Shown here: in pieces, positions 16,812 to 24,193 of the stretch
Layout of the letters: each line of letters opens with the position of its first letter
How positions within the stretch are numbered: position 1 is the first letter of the stretch
Assembly (NCBI RefSeq): GCF_006717145.1
Contig: NZ_VFQF01000002.1
Location: forward strand, 620,001-684,000
DNA length: 64,000 nt
Direction of reading: 5' to 3'
Source: Humibacillus xanthopallidus
Lineage (GTDB): Bacteria; Actinomycetota; Actinomycetes; Actinomycetales; Dermatophilaceae
The notes under the pieces: model-generated
The model's input: only the letters and a program-made list of their open reading frames with translations
Databases searched by the model: none
Told to the model about the DNA's origin: nothing
Program-made: the position numbers and the translations under genes

Positions 16812-18172
16812 GCCCAGAGGTTCGGGGCGCCGCCCAGGTGGCTCCACCGTCGCTGCGGTGGGCGTTCGGTCTGTCCGTCTGCCTGCTGCCGGTGCTCATC
16901 CCGTCCGGCCCGGCGAACACCTCACCGGTGGACGTCTCGATCGCGGTGACCATCCTCATGGCCCTGCTCTGGCTCTCGCACGTGCGCGCGCGGATCCGCG
17001 TGCCCTACCTCACCGGAGTCTGGATCCTCGTCAGCGCGGGTGCGGTCGCCGCCCTCCTGCGGGCGCAACCGGTGGCCACGCTCGCGCTGGTGCAGGACGT
17101 CTTCCTGCTCGCGTGGGCGGCGGTGCTCGCGTCGTGCATCGCCGCAGACCGGACTCTCGTGGACACGGTGTGCCGGGCGTGGTGCTGGACCGCCGTGTGC
17201 TGGGCCGGTGCGATCGTCGTCGGCCGGTTCCTCGGACTGGCATGGCTCGCGGGCACCAGCACCGCCGACGGCTCGAGGGCCTCGCTCACCTTCGGGGACC
17301 CTAATCTCGCGGGCAGCTACTACGTGGTCTGCATCTTCATCGTGCTGGCGTCGCGGCATCCTCGGCGCCCCGCTAGTCGGGCGGCGGCCGTTGGGCTGCT
17401 CGTCCTGGCGGTCGCCTGCACCGGCTCCAACGGTGCGCTGCTCTCCCTGGCCATCGGTGGAGGCGTGAGCCTCGTGCTGGCCCAGGCAAGCCGTCGCTCG
17501 GGGGCGATGGCGGTGATCGGGGTCGCCTGCCTGCTCACCCTCGGGACCGCAGCCGCGAGCAGCCTCGTCGACGTGACCGCCCTCCGAGAGCAGGCCGCGG
17601 CGTCCGGAGCACTCCTGCGCGACTCGGTGGGTCGTAGTGACGAGTCGAGCCGGGAGCGCGAGGTCCTGGTCTCCGAGGGCATGCGCGTCTACGTCCAGGG
17701 CGACCCGATCGGCGTGGGGCCCGGCCTGACGAAGCAGGCCCTCGCCCAGGCGTCCGCGCCCTACGTCAAGGAGGCACACGACGACTACGTCGCGACGCTC
17801 GTCGAGCGCGGGGCACTGGGTGGCTTCGGCCTCGTCGTCCTGCTCACCTCGGTGGCGGTTCGCCTGGGCGGGCTGGTCCGACGACGGCCGGGCGGAGACA
17901 GTGCCACAGACGCAAGCGGCACGACGAGGTCGGCCCGCTCCACCACGGCGGATCGGGCGGGGAGGCCGGGTGCGATGCTCACCCACTACCTCGTCGGCCT
18001 GGGCGTCGCCCTCGTCGCGTCCGGCACCTTCTATGAGGTGTTGCACTTCCGCCACGTGTGGGCCTACCTGGGCCTCGTCGCCGGGCTGCACCTGCTCGCG
18101 ACCGACCCGGTCGCGGTCCGGGGTGGTCGGGGAGCCCTCCCTGAGGAGGCGGCCGCATGCTCCAGCGCGTGA
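16808..18172 (+). CDS. O-antigen ligase/Wzy-type polymerase
   Basis: A 454-residue polytopic membrane protein with about ten helices and a large extracytoplasmic loop around residues 260-320. It holds the Wzy_C/O-antigen-ligase style segment GDPIGVGPGL ... KEAHDDYVATLVERGALG. This H-x-D-x-L-x-x-L-V-E-x-G pattern is characteristic of the family. It would polymerise or transfer lipid-linked repeat units outside the membrane. The ATG overlaps the APH gene by 4 bp, and the flippase gene begins inside its last 16 bases. Confidence 0.87.
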   Translation: MSPEVRGAAQVAPPSLRWAFGLSVCLLPVLIPSGPANTSPVDVSIAVTILMALLWLSHVRARIRVPYLTGVWILVSAGAVAALLRAQPVATLALVQDVFLLAWAAVLASCIAADRTLVDTVCRAWCWTAVCWAGAIVVGRFLGLAWLAGTSTADGSRASLTFGDPNLAGSYYVVCIFIVLASRHPRRPASRAAAVGLLVLAVACTGSNGALLSLAIGGGVSLVLAQASRRSGAMAVIGVACLLTLGTAAASSLVDVTALREQAAASGALLRDSVGRSDESSREREVLVSEGMRVYVQGDPIGVGPGLTKQALAQASAPYVKEAHDDYVATLVERGALGGFGLVVLLTSVAVRLGGLVRRRPGGDSATDASGTTRSARSTTADRAGRPGAMLTHYLVGLGVALVASGTFYEVLHFRHVWAYLGLVAGLHLLATDPVAVRGGRGALPEEAAACSSA

Positions 18173-19434
18173 GGCGAGCCCCCTTGACCCGACGGATCCC
18201 CGGTCGATCGGTCCTGGGAAACCTCGGGGCCCGGGTCGTGGCAGTGCTCGCGCTGGCCGGCGCCACCGTGCTCGTGGCCCGGCTGGGCGGTGCCGAGGAC
18301 GTCGGGATCCTGGCCCTGCTGCGCGTGTTGCCGGGGCTGTTCGGGGTCCTGGCTGCCTGCGGACTGCCGGGAGCCACCGGCTACTTCCTCGCTGGGCCCG
18401 ACTCCAGGGCGGAGCGGCTCTGGCCCACGATCCGGGCGGTCATGGTGCTCGGTGCAGCGGGGGGCACCACCGCCTGGCTGCTGCTCTCGCCCGTGATCGC
18501 TTCCCTCCTGCTGCCGGGGGCCTCGCCCCTCGTCCTCGCGTTGGCGGGACTGACGGTGGCGACGCAGCTGCCCGTGGCCGTCTCGAAGTCGAGCCTGCAG
18601 GCCCTCGATGACCGGTCAGGGTCCAACATCGTGACCGCGGCCGAGGAGCTCGCGTTCGTGCCGGCATACCTGCTGGCGCAGCTCGCGGGCCTGACGGGTG
18701 GGCTGGGACTGGTGACGAGCCTTCTCGCGGCCGACGTGGCTGTGGCCACGTGGGGCTGGATTCGGCTGCGGCACAGAGCAGTCCAACTGGGGATCGTGAT
18801 GCACGGGCGGCCCGATCGGGTGCTGGCGCGGCGCATCGTGTCGTTCGGTCTGCGGGGCCAGGTGGGCGGGATCGTCGGGCTGCTCAACCTCCGTCTCGAC
18901 TTCATCCTCCTCGGCGCCATGGCCGGACCCGCTGCGTTGGGGGTGTATGCCGTCGCATCGAAGTTCGCGGAGCTCGTGCGACTCCCCGCGCTGGCCGTGA
19001 CTTGGGTGACCTATCCGGCGGTGGCGAGACAGGGGCCTGCTCGTGCGGCCGCCGAGGCGCGCCGACAGCTGCCGGTCCTGTTGGCGGTCGGTGTCGTCGG
19101 GGCGGGCGTCATCGCCCTCGTCGTTGGACCCCTACTGCCGCTCATCTATGGCCCGGCGTTCGAGGCAGCCGTCGCGCCCACGCGCATCATCGTCTGCGGT
19201 CTGGTGGCCGCCCCGGCGGGTGGTCTTGCCAGCGGCTTCCTCCTCGGCACCCGGCGGCCGGGCACCAACTCCCTCCTGCTCGGTGCCGGCCTCGTCGTCA
19301 CCGTGACGCTGGATGCCCTCCTGATCCCGAGGCTGGGGGTGACGGGGGCCGCCGTCGCGAGCGCAGCCGCCTACCTGACCACGGACGTCTCGCTGCTCGT
19401 GGTGCTGGGCCGCGCACTGGCGGGGGCGCGGTGA
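18157..19434 (+). CDS. Wzx-like polysaccharide flippase (MOP superfamily)
   Basis: A 425-residue integral membrane protein with about 12 predicted helices and no soluble domain. Alternating hydrophobic stretches and positively charged loops match the polysaccharide-biosynthesis (RfbX/MviN-like) branch of the MOP exporters. It should flip undecaprenyl-linked repeat units across the membrane for the Wzy-like polymerase. The ATG at 18157 lies 16 bases inside the polymerase gene, with GAGGAGG upstream. The lipoprotein gene starts eight bases after it. Confidence 0.85.
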   Translation: MLQRVRRAPLTRRIPGRSVLGNLGARVVAVLALAGATVLVARLGGAEDVGILALLRVLPGLFGVLAACGLPGATGYFLAGPDSRAERLWPTIRAVMVLGAAGGTTAWLLLSPVIASLLLPGASPLVLALAGLTVATQLPVAVSKSSLQALDDRSGSNIVTAAEELAFVPAYLLAQLAGLTGGLGLVTSLLAADVAVATWGWIRLRHRAVQLGIVMHGRPDRVLARRIVSFGLRGQVGGIVGLLNLRLDFILLGAMAGPAALGVYAVASKFAELVRLPALAVTWVTYPAVARQGPARAAAEARRQLPVLLAVGVVGAGVIALVVGPLLPLIYGPAFEAAVAPTRIIVCGLVAAPAGGLASGFLLGTRRPGTNSLLLGAGLVVTVTLDALLIPRLGVTGAAVASAAAYLTTDVSLLVVLGRALAGAR

Positions 19435-19441
19435 CTCACCG

Positions 19442-20500
19442 ATGAGCAGGCGACGCGGGACTCCCGGGACGACGGTCCTGGCCTGCCTGCTGTGCGCCCT
19501 GCTCTCCGTGACCCTCGCAGCGTGCACGGTGCAGGCCGGGGCCACGGGGGCCGACGGTCCGGTGTCTCACGCCGGCGCGTCAGACGATCCTTCGCAGCCG
19601 GGAGTCGCTGCGCCCAAGTACGTCGCTCTGGCCACCCGGCTCGCGCAGCACGGCGTCGGCGTCTGGGTGGAGACGGACCTCGTCGCGGCGTCGCAGGCGG
19701 GGGAGCCGGCATACCGGCGTGCCCTGTCCATCACGCTTGACCTGGCGCGACGTCCCGGCGTGCGCGGCATCAAGATCGCCGACGAGCTCGGATACCACGA
19801 CGGCACCGACACCAGCTCTGCGCTGGCCCTGCTGCGACGGGCGCGCACCGACATCCGAGCGGCTCTCCCGGATGCCAGCGTGCTCGTCGACGTCGTCGTG
19901 CCCGAGCTCGGCTGCCTCGGGTGGACGAAGGTCGCGACCCACGTGCAGCACGAGTGCAGCGACGCCGCTCGGGCCGGCGACCCCGGCGCCAGCCTCGGCG
20001 CGGTCGACCGCTACGTCGCCTCCGGCGCCATCGACGTGCTCGACCTCAGCGCCGGGTTGAGAGATGAGAGCTGGTATGCCGCCCAGGGGACGACGCGGGA
20101 TGACGCCATGCGAGCCGCGTGGCGAGAAGCAGTGCGTCGGTGGGGGAGCCGGGTGCGCCTCCAGGCGCGCAAGGCGCTCGCCCATCCGGGCAGCTACACG
20201 CTCACGCCGGCCGAGGCGGAGGCCGACGTGCACACGTTCGTCGACATCCCCCTGAGCGAGGGCGCTGCAGCCGTCGACATCTGGACGTGGGCTCAGCGCT
20301 ACCACGGCGTCGTGGTGCACCTCACCGATCCGGGCGGGGTCGACAACGCGCTGACCCGCGCCCTTGAAGAACGCAGGAAGAAGGGAGCACAGCTGTGGAC
20401 CCACATGTCGCCCTCCACGCTCCAGGTGGACCTCGACCACGACGTCGCGGCGGCGTCGCGCCTCTTCGACGCAGTGCTCGTCGCAGCCGGCACCGGGTGA
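19442..20500 (+). CDS. Lipoprotein with a possible glycoside-hydrolase-like TIM barrel
   Basis: A 352-residue exported protein. The N-terminus is a type II signal peptide ending in the lipobox LAAC, so the mature protein should be lipid-anchored outside the membrane. The body has alternating strands and helices (VGVWVETDL, GIKIADELGYHDG, VLVDVVVPELG, IDVLDLSAGL, RLQARKALAHPG, AVDIWTWAQRYHG) that read like a (beta/alpha)8 barrel. Conserved acidic residues end several strands. I infer a glycoside hydrolase or sugar-binding function acting on the polymer made by this locus; no exact family is recognised. Its stop overlaps the priming transferase start. Confidence 0.68.
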   Translation: MSRRRGTPGTTVLACLLCALLSVTLAACTVQAGATGADGPVSHAGASDDPSQPGVAAPKYVALATRLAQHGVGVWVETDLVAASQAGEPAYRRALSITLDLARRPGVRGIKIADELGYHDGTDTSSALALLRRARTDIRAALPDASVLVDVVVPELGCLGWTKVATHVQHECSDAARAGDPGASLGAVDRYVASGAIDVLDLSAGLRDESWYAAQGTTRDDAMRAAWREAVRRWGSRVRLQARKALAHPGSYTLTPAEAEADVHTFVDIPLSEGAAAVDIWTWAQRYHGVVVHLTDPGGVDNALTRALEERRKKGAQLWTHMSPSTLQVDLDHDVAAASRLFDAVLVAAGTG

Positions 20501-21225
20501 GTGGCCGCAGCCGCGCCGCCACCCTCGGAGGCAGGGAGGTGGTGGCCAGCCGGACGCCCGGCGTGCCCCTGTCCAGGGGCAGAAGGGCCCTCGACATCAC
20601 CCTGGCAGGGGTGGGACTCGTGGTGTCGGCACCCGTGCTGGCAGTCGCGGCCGTGCTCGTCCGCGCTGGCAGCCCAGGGCCGGTGCTCTTCCGCCAGCAG
20701 CGCATGGGCGCGGGGGAGCGGCCGTTCACGATTCTCAAGCTGCGGACCATGGTCGTCGACGCCGCGGGTCCGGGCATCACCCTGGCGGATGACCCACGCG
20801 TCACGCGCGTGGGAGACGTCCTCCGGCGGACGTCGATCGACGAGCTCCCTCAGCTGGTCAACATCCTGCGCGGAGACATGACCCTCGTCGGGCCTCGACC
20901 CGAGACGGTGTCGCTGGCGGTGCGCTACCCCGCGTCGAGTCGGTGGGTGCTGCAACACACTCCCGGCCTCACCGGGCCGGTCCAGGTGCGGATGCGTGAC
21001 GCGACGCCGACCTGCGCACGGGTACCGGAGACGGGGGCCGAGGCTGCGGAGGTCGAGGCCCTGACCGAGCGCTGGTACCTCGAGGAGGTTGTGCCGAGGC
21101 GGGTCGTGGTCGACGAGGAGTTCCTGGCCGACCCCAGCCTGCGGCGGACGGTGGCCGTCCTCGCGGAGACCGTCAGGTACCTGGTGCGGCCGCACCCCCG
21201 CTCGGTGGCACCGTCGACGCGCTGA
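20497..21225 (+). CDS. Polyprenyl-phosphate sugar-1-phosphate transferase (PglC/WcaJ type)
   Basis: A 242-residue monotopic phosphoglycosyl transferase. It has one membrane-inserting helix (GRRALDITLAGVGLVVSAPVLAVAAVLV), then FRQQRMGAGERPFTILKLRTM, VGDVLRRTSIDELPQLVNIL and GDMTLVGPRPE, all signature segments of the bacterial sugar transferase family. It would load the first sugar phosphate onto undecaprenyl phosphate. It lacks the N-terminal four-helix half of WcaJ and so matches the minimal PglC form. The GTG start makes a 4-bp overlap with the lipoprotein gene. Confidence 0.92.
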   Translation: MSGRSRAATLGGREVVASRTPGVPLSRGRRALDITLAGVGLVVSAPVLAVAAVLVRAGSPGPVLFRQQRMGAGERPFTILKLRTMVVDAAGPGITLADDPRVTRVGDVLRRTSIDELPQLVNILRGDMTLVGPRPETVSLAVRYPASSRWVLQHTPGLTGPVQVRMRDATPTCARVPETGAEAAEVEALTERWYLEEVVPRRVVVDEEFLADPSLRRTVAVLAETVRYLVRPHPRSVAPSTR

Positions 21226-21281
21226 GGGCGCTCTCCATCACCTGACGTAGGGCGGGCCATCGGCCAGGCCGGACGAAGCGG

Positions 21282-21809
21282 TCAGCCGGCCCGACCGGTG
21301 CACCACCGGCGCAGGCCTGCCGCATCGCCCCGCAGGGCGAGCGCGGTGTCGCGCTGACGCTCGAGGTCTCCCGTGCGGAGACCCACCTCGTGGGCAGCGG
21401 CGTCGTCGGCGGCATTCTGGAGCAGCTCGCGCAGATCAGGTGATGTCGTCGCCACGGCGAGCGCACCGGCCCTCGAGCGCAGGGCAGCAAGCGACGTCAT
21501 CGCCCCACCCCCAGCCCCACCCCCGGCAGCCACGCCTCTGGGGGAGGAGGGCGCGACAGCGGGGGTGGGAAGCGCGGTCAAGGCCGAGGCGAGAGCCAGA
21601 GAGGCGTCGCACTCCCGGATGAGGTTCGCCCGTGCGGAGGAGCTGCCGGCGGGGGAGCTGGCTGCGGCAGCGCCGGCGCGGCCCGTCCAGAGCTGCCCGT
21701 GGGCGGACATCGTCACGGCCAGTGCGAGCGCTCCGGCCGCAACCGCCGACCCGATCACAGGCGCCCACCCGCGGTCACGCGACCGCGAGGCACGCGATGT
21801 CGAGGTCAT
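21282..21809 (-). CDS. Hypothetical exported protein, 175 residues
   Basis: I do not recognise a family. The protein begins with a short basic segment and one hydrophobic helix (APVIGSAVAAGALALAVTMSA), so it is either secreted or anchored by its N-terminus. It continues with an Ala/Gly/Pro-rich stretch and a helical C-terminal half (LRELLQNAADDAAAHEVGLRTGDLERQRDTAL). Two cysteines lie outside the helix. It follows the beta-helix gene by 17 bases on the same strand and probably shares its transcript. Confidence 0.6.
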   Translation of the reverse strand: MTSTSRASRSRDRGWAPVIGSAVAAGALALAVTMSAHGQLWTGRAGAAAASSPAGSSSARANLIRECDASLALASALTALPTPAVAPSSPRGVAAGGGAGGGAMTSLAALRSRAGALAVATTSPDLRELLQNAADDAAAHEVGLRTGDLERQRDTALALRGDAAGLRRWCTGRAG

Positions 21810-21826
21810 CGTCTCGTCCCTCCTGC

Positions 21827-23263
21827 TCAGGGCTGGTACTCGAGCGCACCACGATCGTCGTAGGCGCGTGGGCCGAGCCCGGTGTCGGGGGTGGCCGGGT
21901 CATCGACCCGAGGAGCCCCGGTGGCATCCGCGGTCTGCTGACCGGGAGCGGCGGAGTTCGCCGAGTCGATCGCGGGTGAGCCGCTGCGAAGACGCAGGTC
22001 TCCCTGGTCTCGAGCCACGAAGAGCGGGTCCGCCTCGAGGCCGCTCGCCTCCGTGCCCGACGCCGCACGGAAGGTGGCCAAGGTCTTGTAGGAGGTCGTG
22101 CCCCAGACGGCCTGCGTCTCACCGATCGCGCTGACCCACAGCAGGTCGGAGTCGAGGGAGGTCCCCGTCTGCGACGTGGCATCGACGCGCACGTTGCCCC
22201 GGGTGCGTGGGCACTTCACCGTGCCGCCGGCGCCGTCGGGGCAGGCCACGGCGTTGTCGACCGCGACGTTGTTCGCCAGTGCGATGCCGGTGGGGGTGCC
22301 GGCCGTCACGCCCTCGACGTTGATGCCGGCCGCCACGTTGTCCACGACGGTGTTGCCCACGACGGTGCTGCCCGTGACCCCGTAGTTGTCGATGCCGTGG
22401 TCGCCGGTGATGCAGCCGTCCACCGCACCCCTGGGTGGGTGGTTGCAGTTGGTCAGCTGCACCGACGTGAAGCCCTTGTTGTGGTAGACGACGTTGTCGA
22501 CGACGGTGTTGCTGTCGCCCCCCGGGTAGAGCTGGATGCCCGAGTCCTCGTTGTCGTGAATCCTGTTGTCCTTGATGAGGTTCGGCCCCGACCGCAGGTC
22601 GATTCCCACGGCGTTGCGCACGTAGCCGTAGGCGTTCCAGGACACCTCGTTGCCCGCGATCGTCACCGCGCTCGACGCGTTGGTGACGTAGATGCCAGAA
22701 GCGGAGTTGTCGGTCACGAGGTTGCCGACAACCGTGGAGCTCTTCATCGAGTTGAGATACATCCCGTACTGCGAGTACCCCTGCACGCGTGTGCCGGAGC
22801 TGCGGATGATGTTGCCCCTCAACGTGACTCCGGTCGCGTTGTAGACGTAGACCCCAGACCCCGTCGTGTCGTCGATCTCGAAGCCGGAGACGGAGATCCA
22901 GCTCTGGTTCGAGATGGTGAAGCCGTGCCGCGGGCCATCGATGACGACCCGAGCGCCGTCGGCCGGGCGAAAGACGATGGGGGCCGTCGGCGTGCCGGAC
23001 CTCCACGGGGACACTTCGTCGACGTAGGTGCCGTCGGCGACGACGACGGTCTGGCCGGCGACGGCCACCTTGGCCGCCTTGGCGATGGTGCAGTAGGGCG
23101 CCGAGGCGGTCCCCGTGCCCGCATCGCTGCAGCCGGGGCCGCCGACGTAGAGGATCGACGCCGCGGCTGCAGCGCCTGCCGCGGAGAGGAGGGCAGGGGC
23201 GGTCAGCGCCACCATCGACGCCGCCGCAGACACGATGCGCGCACGAGCCCGGCTTCCTCGCAT
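21827..23263 (-). CDS. Secreted right-handed parallel beta-helix protein
   Basis: A 478-residue exported protein with a signal peptide near residues 1-40, then repeated coils with Asn ladders (SNTVVDNVVYHNKGF, GSTVVGNTVVDN, SSTVVGNLVTDNSASGIYVTN). These are typical of NosD/pectate-lyase-like beta-helices that bind or cleave polysaccharides. No catalytic triad can be assigned by eye. The ATG at 23263 is chosen because AGGAAGGGGG lies a few bases upstream and the signal peptide then starts properly. It lies next to the polysaccharide genes but on the other strand, which fits a processing or degrading enzyme. Confidence 0.83.
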   Translation of the reverse strand: MRGSRARARIVSAAASMVALTAPALLSAAGAAAAASILYVGGPGCSDAGTGTASAPYCTIAKAAKVAVAGQTVVVADGTYVDEVSPWRSGTPTAPIVFRPADGARVVIDGPRHGFTISNQSWISVSGFEIDDTTGSGVYVYNATGVTLRGNIIRSSGTRVQGYSQYGMYLNSMKSSTVVGNLVTDNSASGIYVTNASSAVTIAGNEVSWNAYGYVRNAVGIDLRSGPNLIKDNRIHDNEDSGIQLYPGGDSNTVVDNVVYHNKGFTSVQLTNCNHPPRGAVDGCITGDHGIDNYGVTGSTVVGNTVVDNVAAGINVEGVTAGTPTGIALANNVAVDNAVACPDGAGGTVKCPRTRGNVRVDATSQTGTSLDSDLLWVSAIGETQAVWGTTSYKTLATFRAASGTEASGLEADPLFVARDQGDLRLRSGSPAIDSANSAAPGQQTADATGAPRVDDPATPDTGLGPRAYDDRGALEYQP

Positions 23264-23331
23264 GGCGTACCCCCTTCCTGGAGCCAGGTCTCGAGAATGC
23301 CCGGGGGGCGCGTGGAGGTCCACCGGCAACG

Positions 23332-23347
23332 GTAGGAGTGCTCCTAC
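23332..23347. promoter_or_regulatory. Palindrome upstream of the beta-helix gene
   Basis: GTAGGAGTGCTCCTAC consists of perfect 7-bp arms around a 2-bp centre, 69 bases upstream of the beta-helix start codon. Its size and position suit a dimeric regulator's operator. No regulator is encoded right beside it. Confidence 0.5.
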
Positions 23348-23435
23348 GCTTTCTGGGGGAGGTGCATCGTCCGCCACCGACTGGAAAGGATCCTCGTCGG
23401 GGACGTGTGGACAGACGCGTCAGGGGTGACGCGTC

Positions 23436-24059
23436 TCAGAGGTACTGCCCGGTGGGGCCGCCGGCCGGGCCGTCGCGGTCGTCGCCGTCGGGGTGCATGC
23501 CGGGCGGGGTGCCGTAGGAGGCGCCGGGGCCAGGCGGCAGGGCCCGCATCTGCTGGAGCTGTTGCTGCGCGGCCATCTGCTGGGCCACGAGCGCGGTCTG
23601 GATGCCGTGGAATAGCCCCTCGAGCCAGCCGACGAGCTGGGCCTGGGCGATGCGCAGCTCCGCGTCGCTCGGGGAGTCCTCGCCGAAGGGGAGCGCGATG
23701 CGGTCGAGCTCGTCGACGAGCTCGGGGGCGAGGCCGTCCTTGAGCTCCTCGAGCGACCGGTGGTGGATGTCGGCCAGCCGACGCCGCCCCGCCTCGTCGA
23801 GCGGCGCGTTGCGCACTTCCTCGAGGAGCTGCTTGATCATCGAGCCGATGCGCATGACCTTCGCAGGCTCCTCGACGAGGTCGGCGGGGTTCGTGCGCTC
23901 GCGTTCGCGGTCGCGCTCGTGAGACCGGCCCTCCGCGTGCGGCGAGTCCTCGGGCGACGAGACCCCCATCCCCTCCGGAGTGACGATGACGACGCGCGCC
24001 TCGTCGCGCTGTGCGTCGGAGTCGGTGCCCTGGCCGTGTCGGCTCGCGTCGTCGCTCAT
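23436..24059 (-). CDS. bpa: Bacterial proteasome activator Bpa (DUF2587)
   Basis: A 207-residue protein with the conserved helical core from about EEPAKVMRIGSMIKQLL to HGIQTALVAQQMAAQQQL. The C-terminus ends GQYL, the motif that docks into the proteasome alpha ring and opens the gate. In mycobacteria this ATP-independent ring (also called PafE) feeds unfolded proteins to the 20S core. Its presence implies the organism has a Pup-proteasome system elsewhere. The start is taken at 24059 (MSDDAS); an upstream in-frame extension has no family similarity. The N-terminal 60 residues are charged and probably disordered. Confidence 0.93.
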   Translation of the reverse strand: MSDDASRHGQGTDSDAQRDEARVVIVTPEGMGVSSPEDSPHAEGRSHERDRERERTNPADLVEEPAKVMRIGSMIKQLLEEVRNAPLDEAGRRRLADIHHRSLEELKDGLAPELVDELDRIALPFGEDSPSDAELRIAQAQLVGWLEGLFHGIQTALVAQQMAAQQQLQQMRALPPGPGASYGTPPGMHPDGDDRDGPAGGPTGQYL

Positions 24060-24156
24060 GCGCCCATCCTGCCGCACCCGCTGGGTCAACGGGTCGGGGC
24101 CCGCGCGTCCCCCGTCAGGTCGCACGGGCCCCGAGATCATGGGGTATGCCGCGTGC

Positions 24157-24193
24157 TGAGTCACGTTGAGTCAGCTGGAGTCACGTGCGGTCA
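24157..24193. repeat. Direct repeats with exact 10-bp spacing upstream of bpa
   Basis: GAGTCA occurs at 24158, 24168 and 24178, followed by the related CGGTCA at 24188. Successive copies are exactly 10 bp apart, one helical turn. The last copy contains the stop codon of the FtsX-type permease. The array lies about 100-135 bases upstream of the bpa start codon. It looks like phased binding sites for a cooperatively binding regulator. Confidence 0.5.

Noticed and set aside
16402-16959. An aminoglycoside resistance role for the APH-fold protein at 15780-16811
   Set aside because: The fold is shared by many sugar and choline kinases. The gene is inside a polysaccharide operon with 4-bp overlaps, so antibiotic resistance is not supported.
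5157-23263. The polysaccharide locus as a recent horizontally acquired island
   Set aside because: GC content and codon use look like the flanks, the 8-mer GTATGCCG occurs in it at the same density as elsewhere, and no integrase, tRNA or attachment site was seen.
22397-23335. Long plus-strand open frames opposite the beta-helix, permease and peroxidase genes
   Set aside because: They mirror recognisable minus-strand genes, and their translations are rich in Val, Asp, Arg and Gly without motifs.
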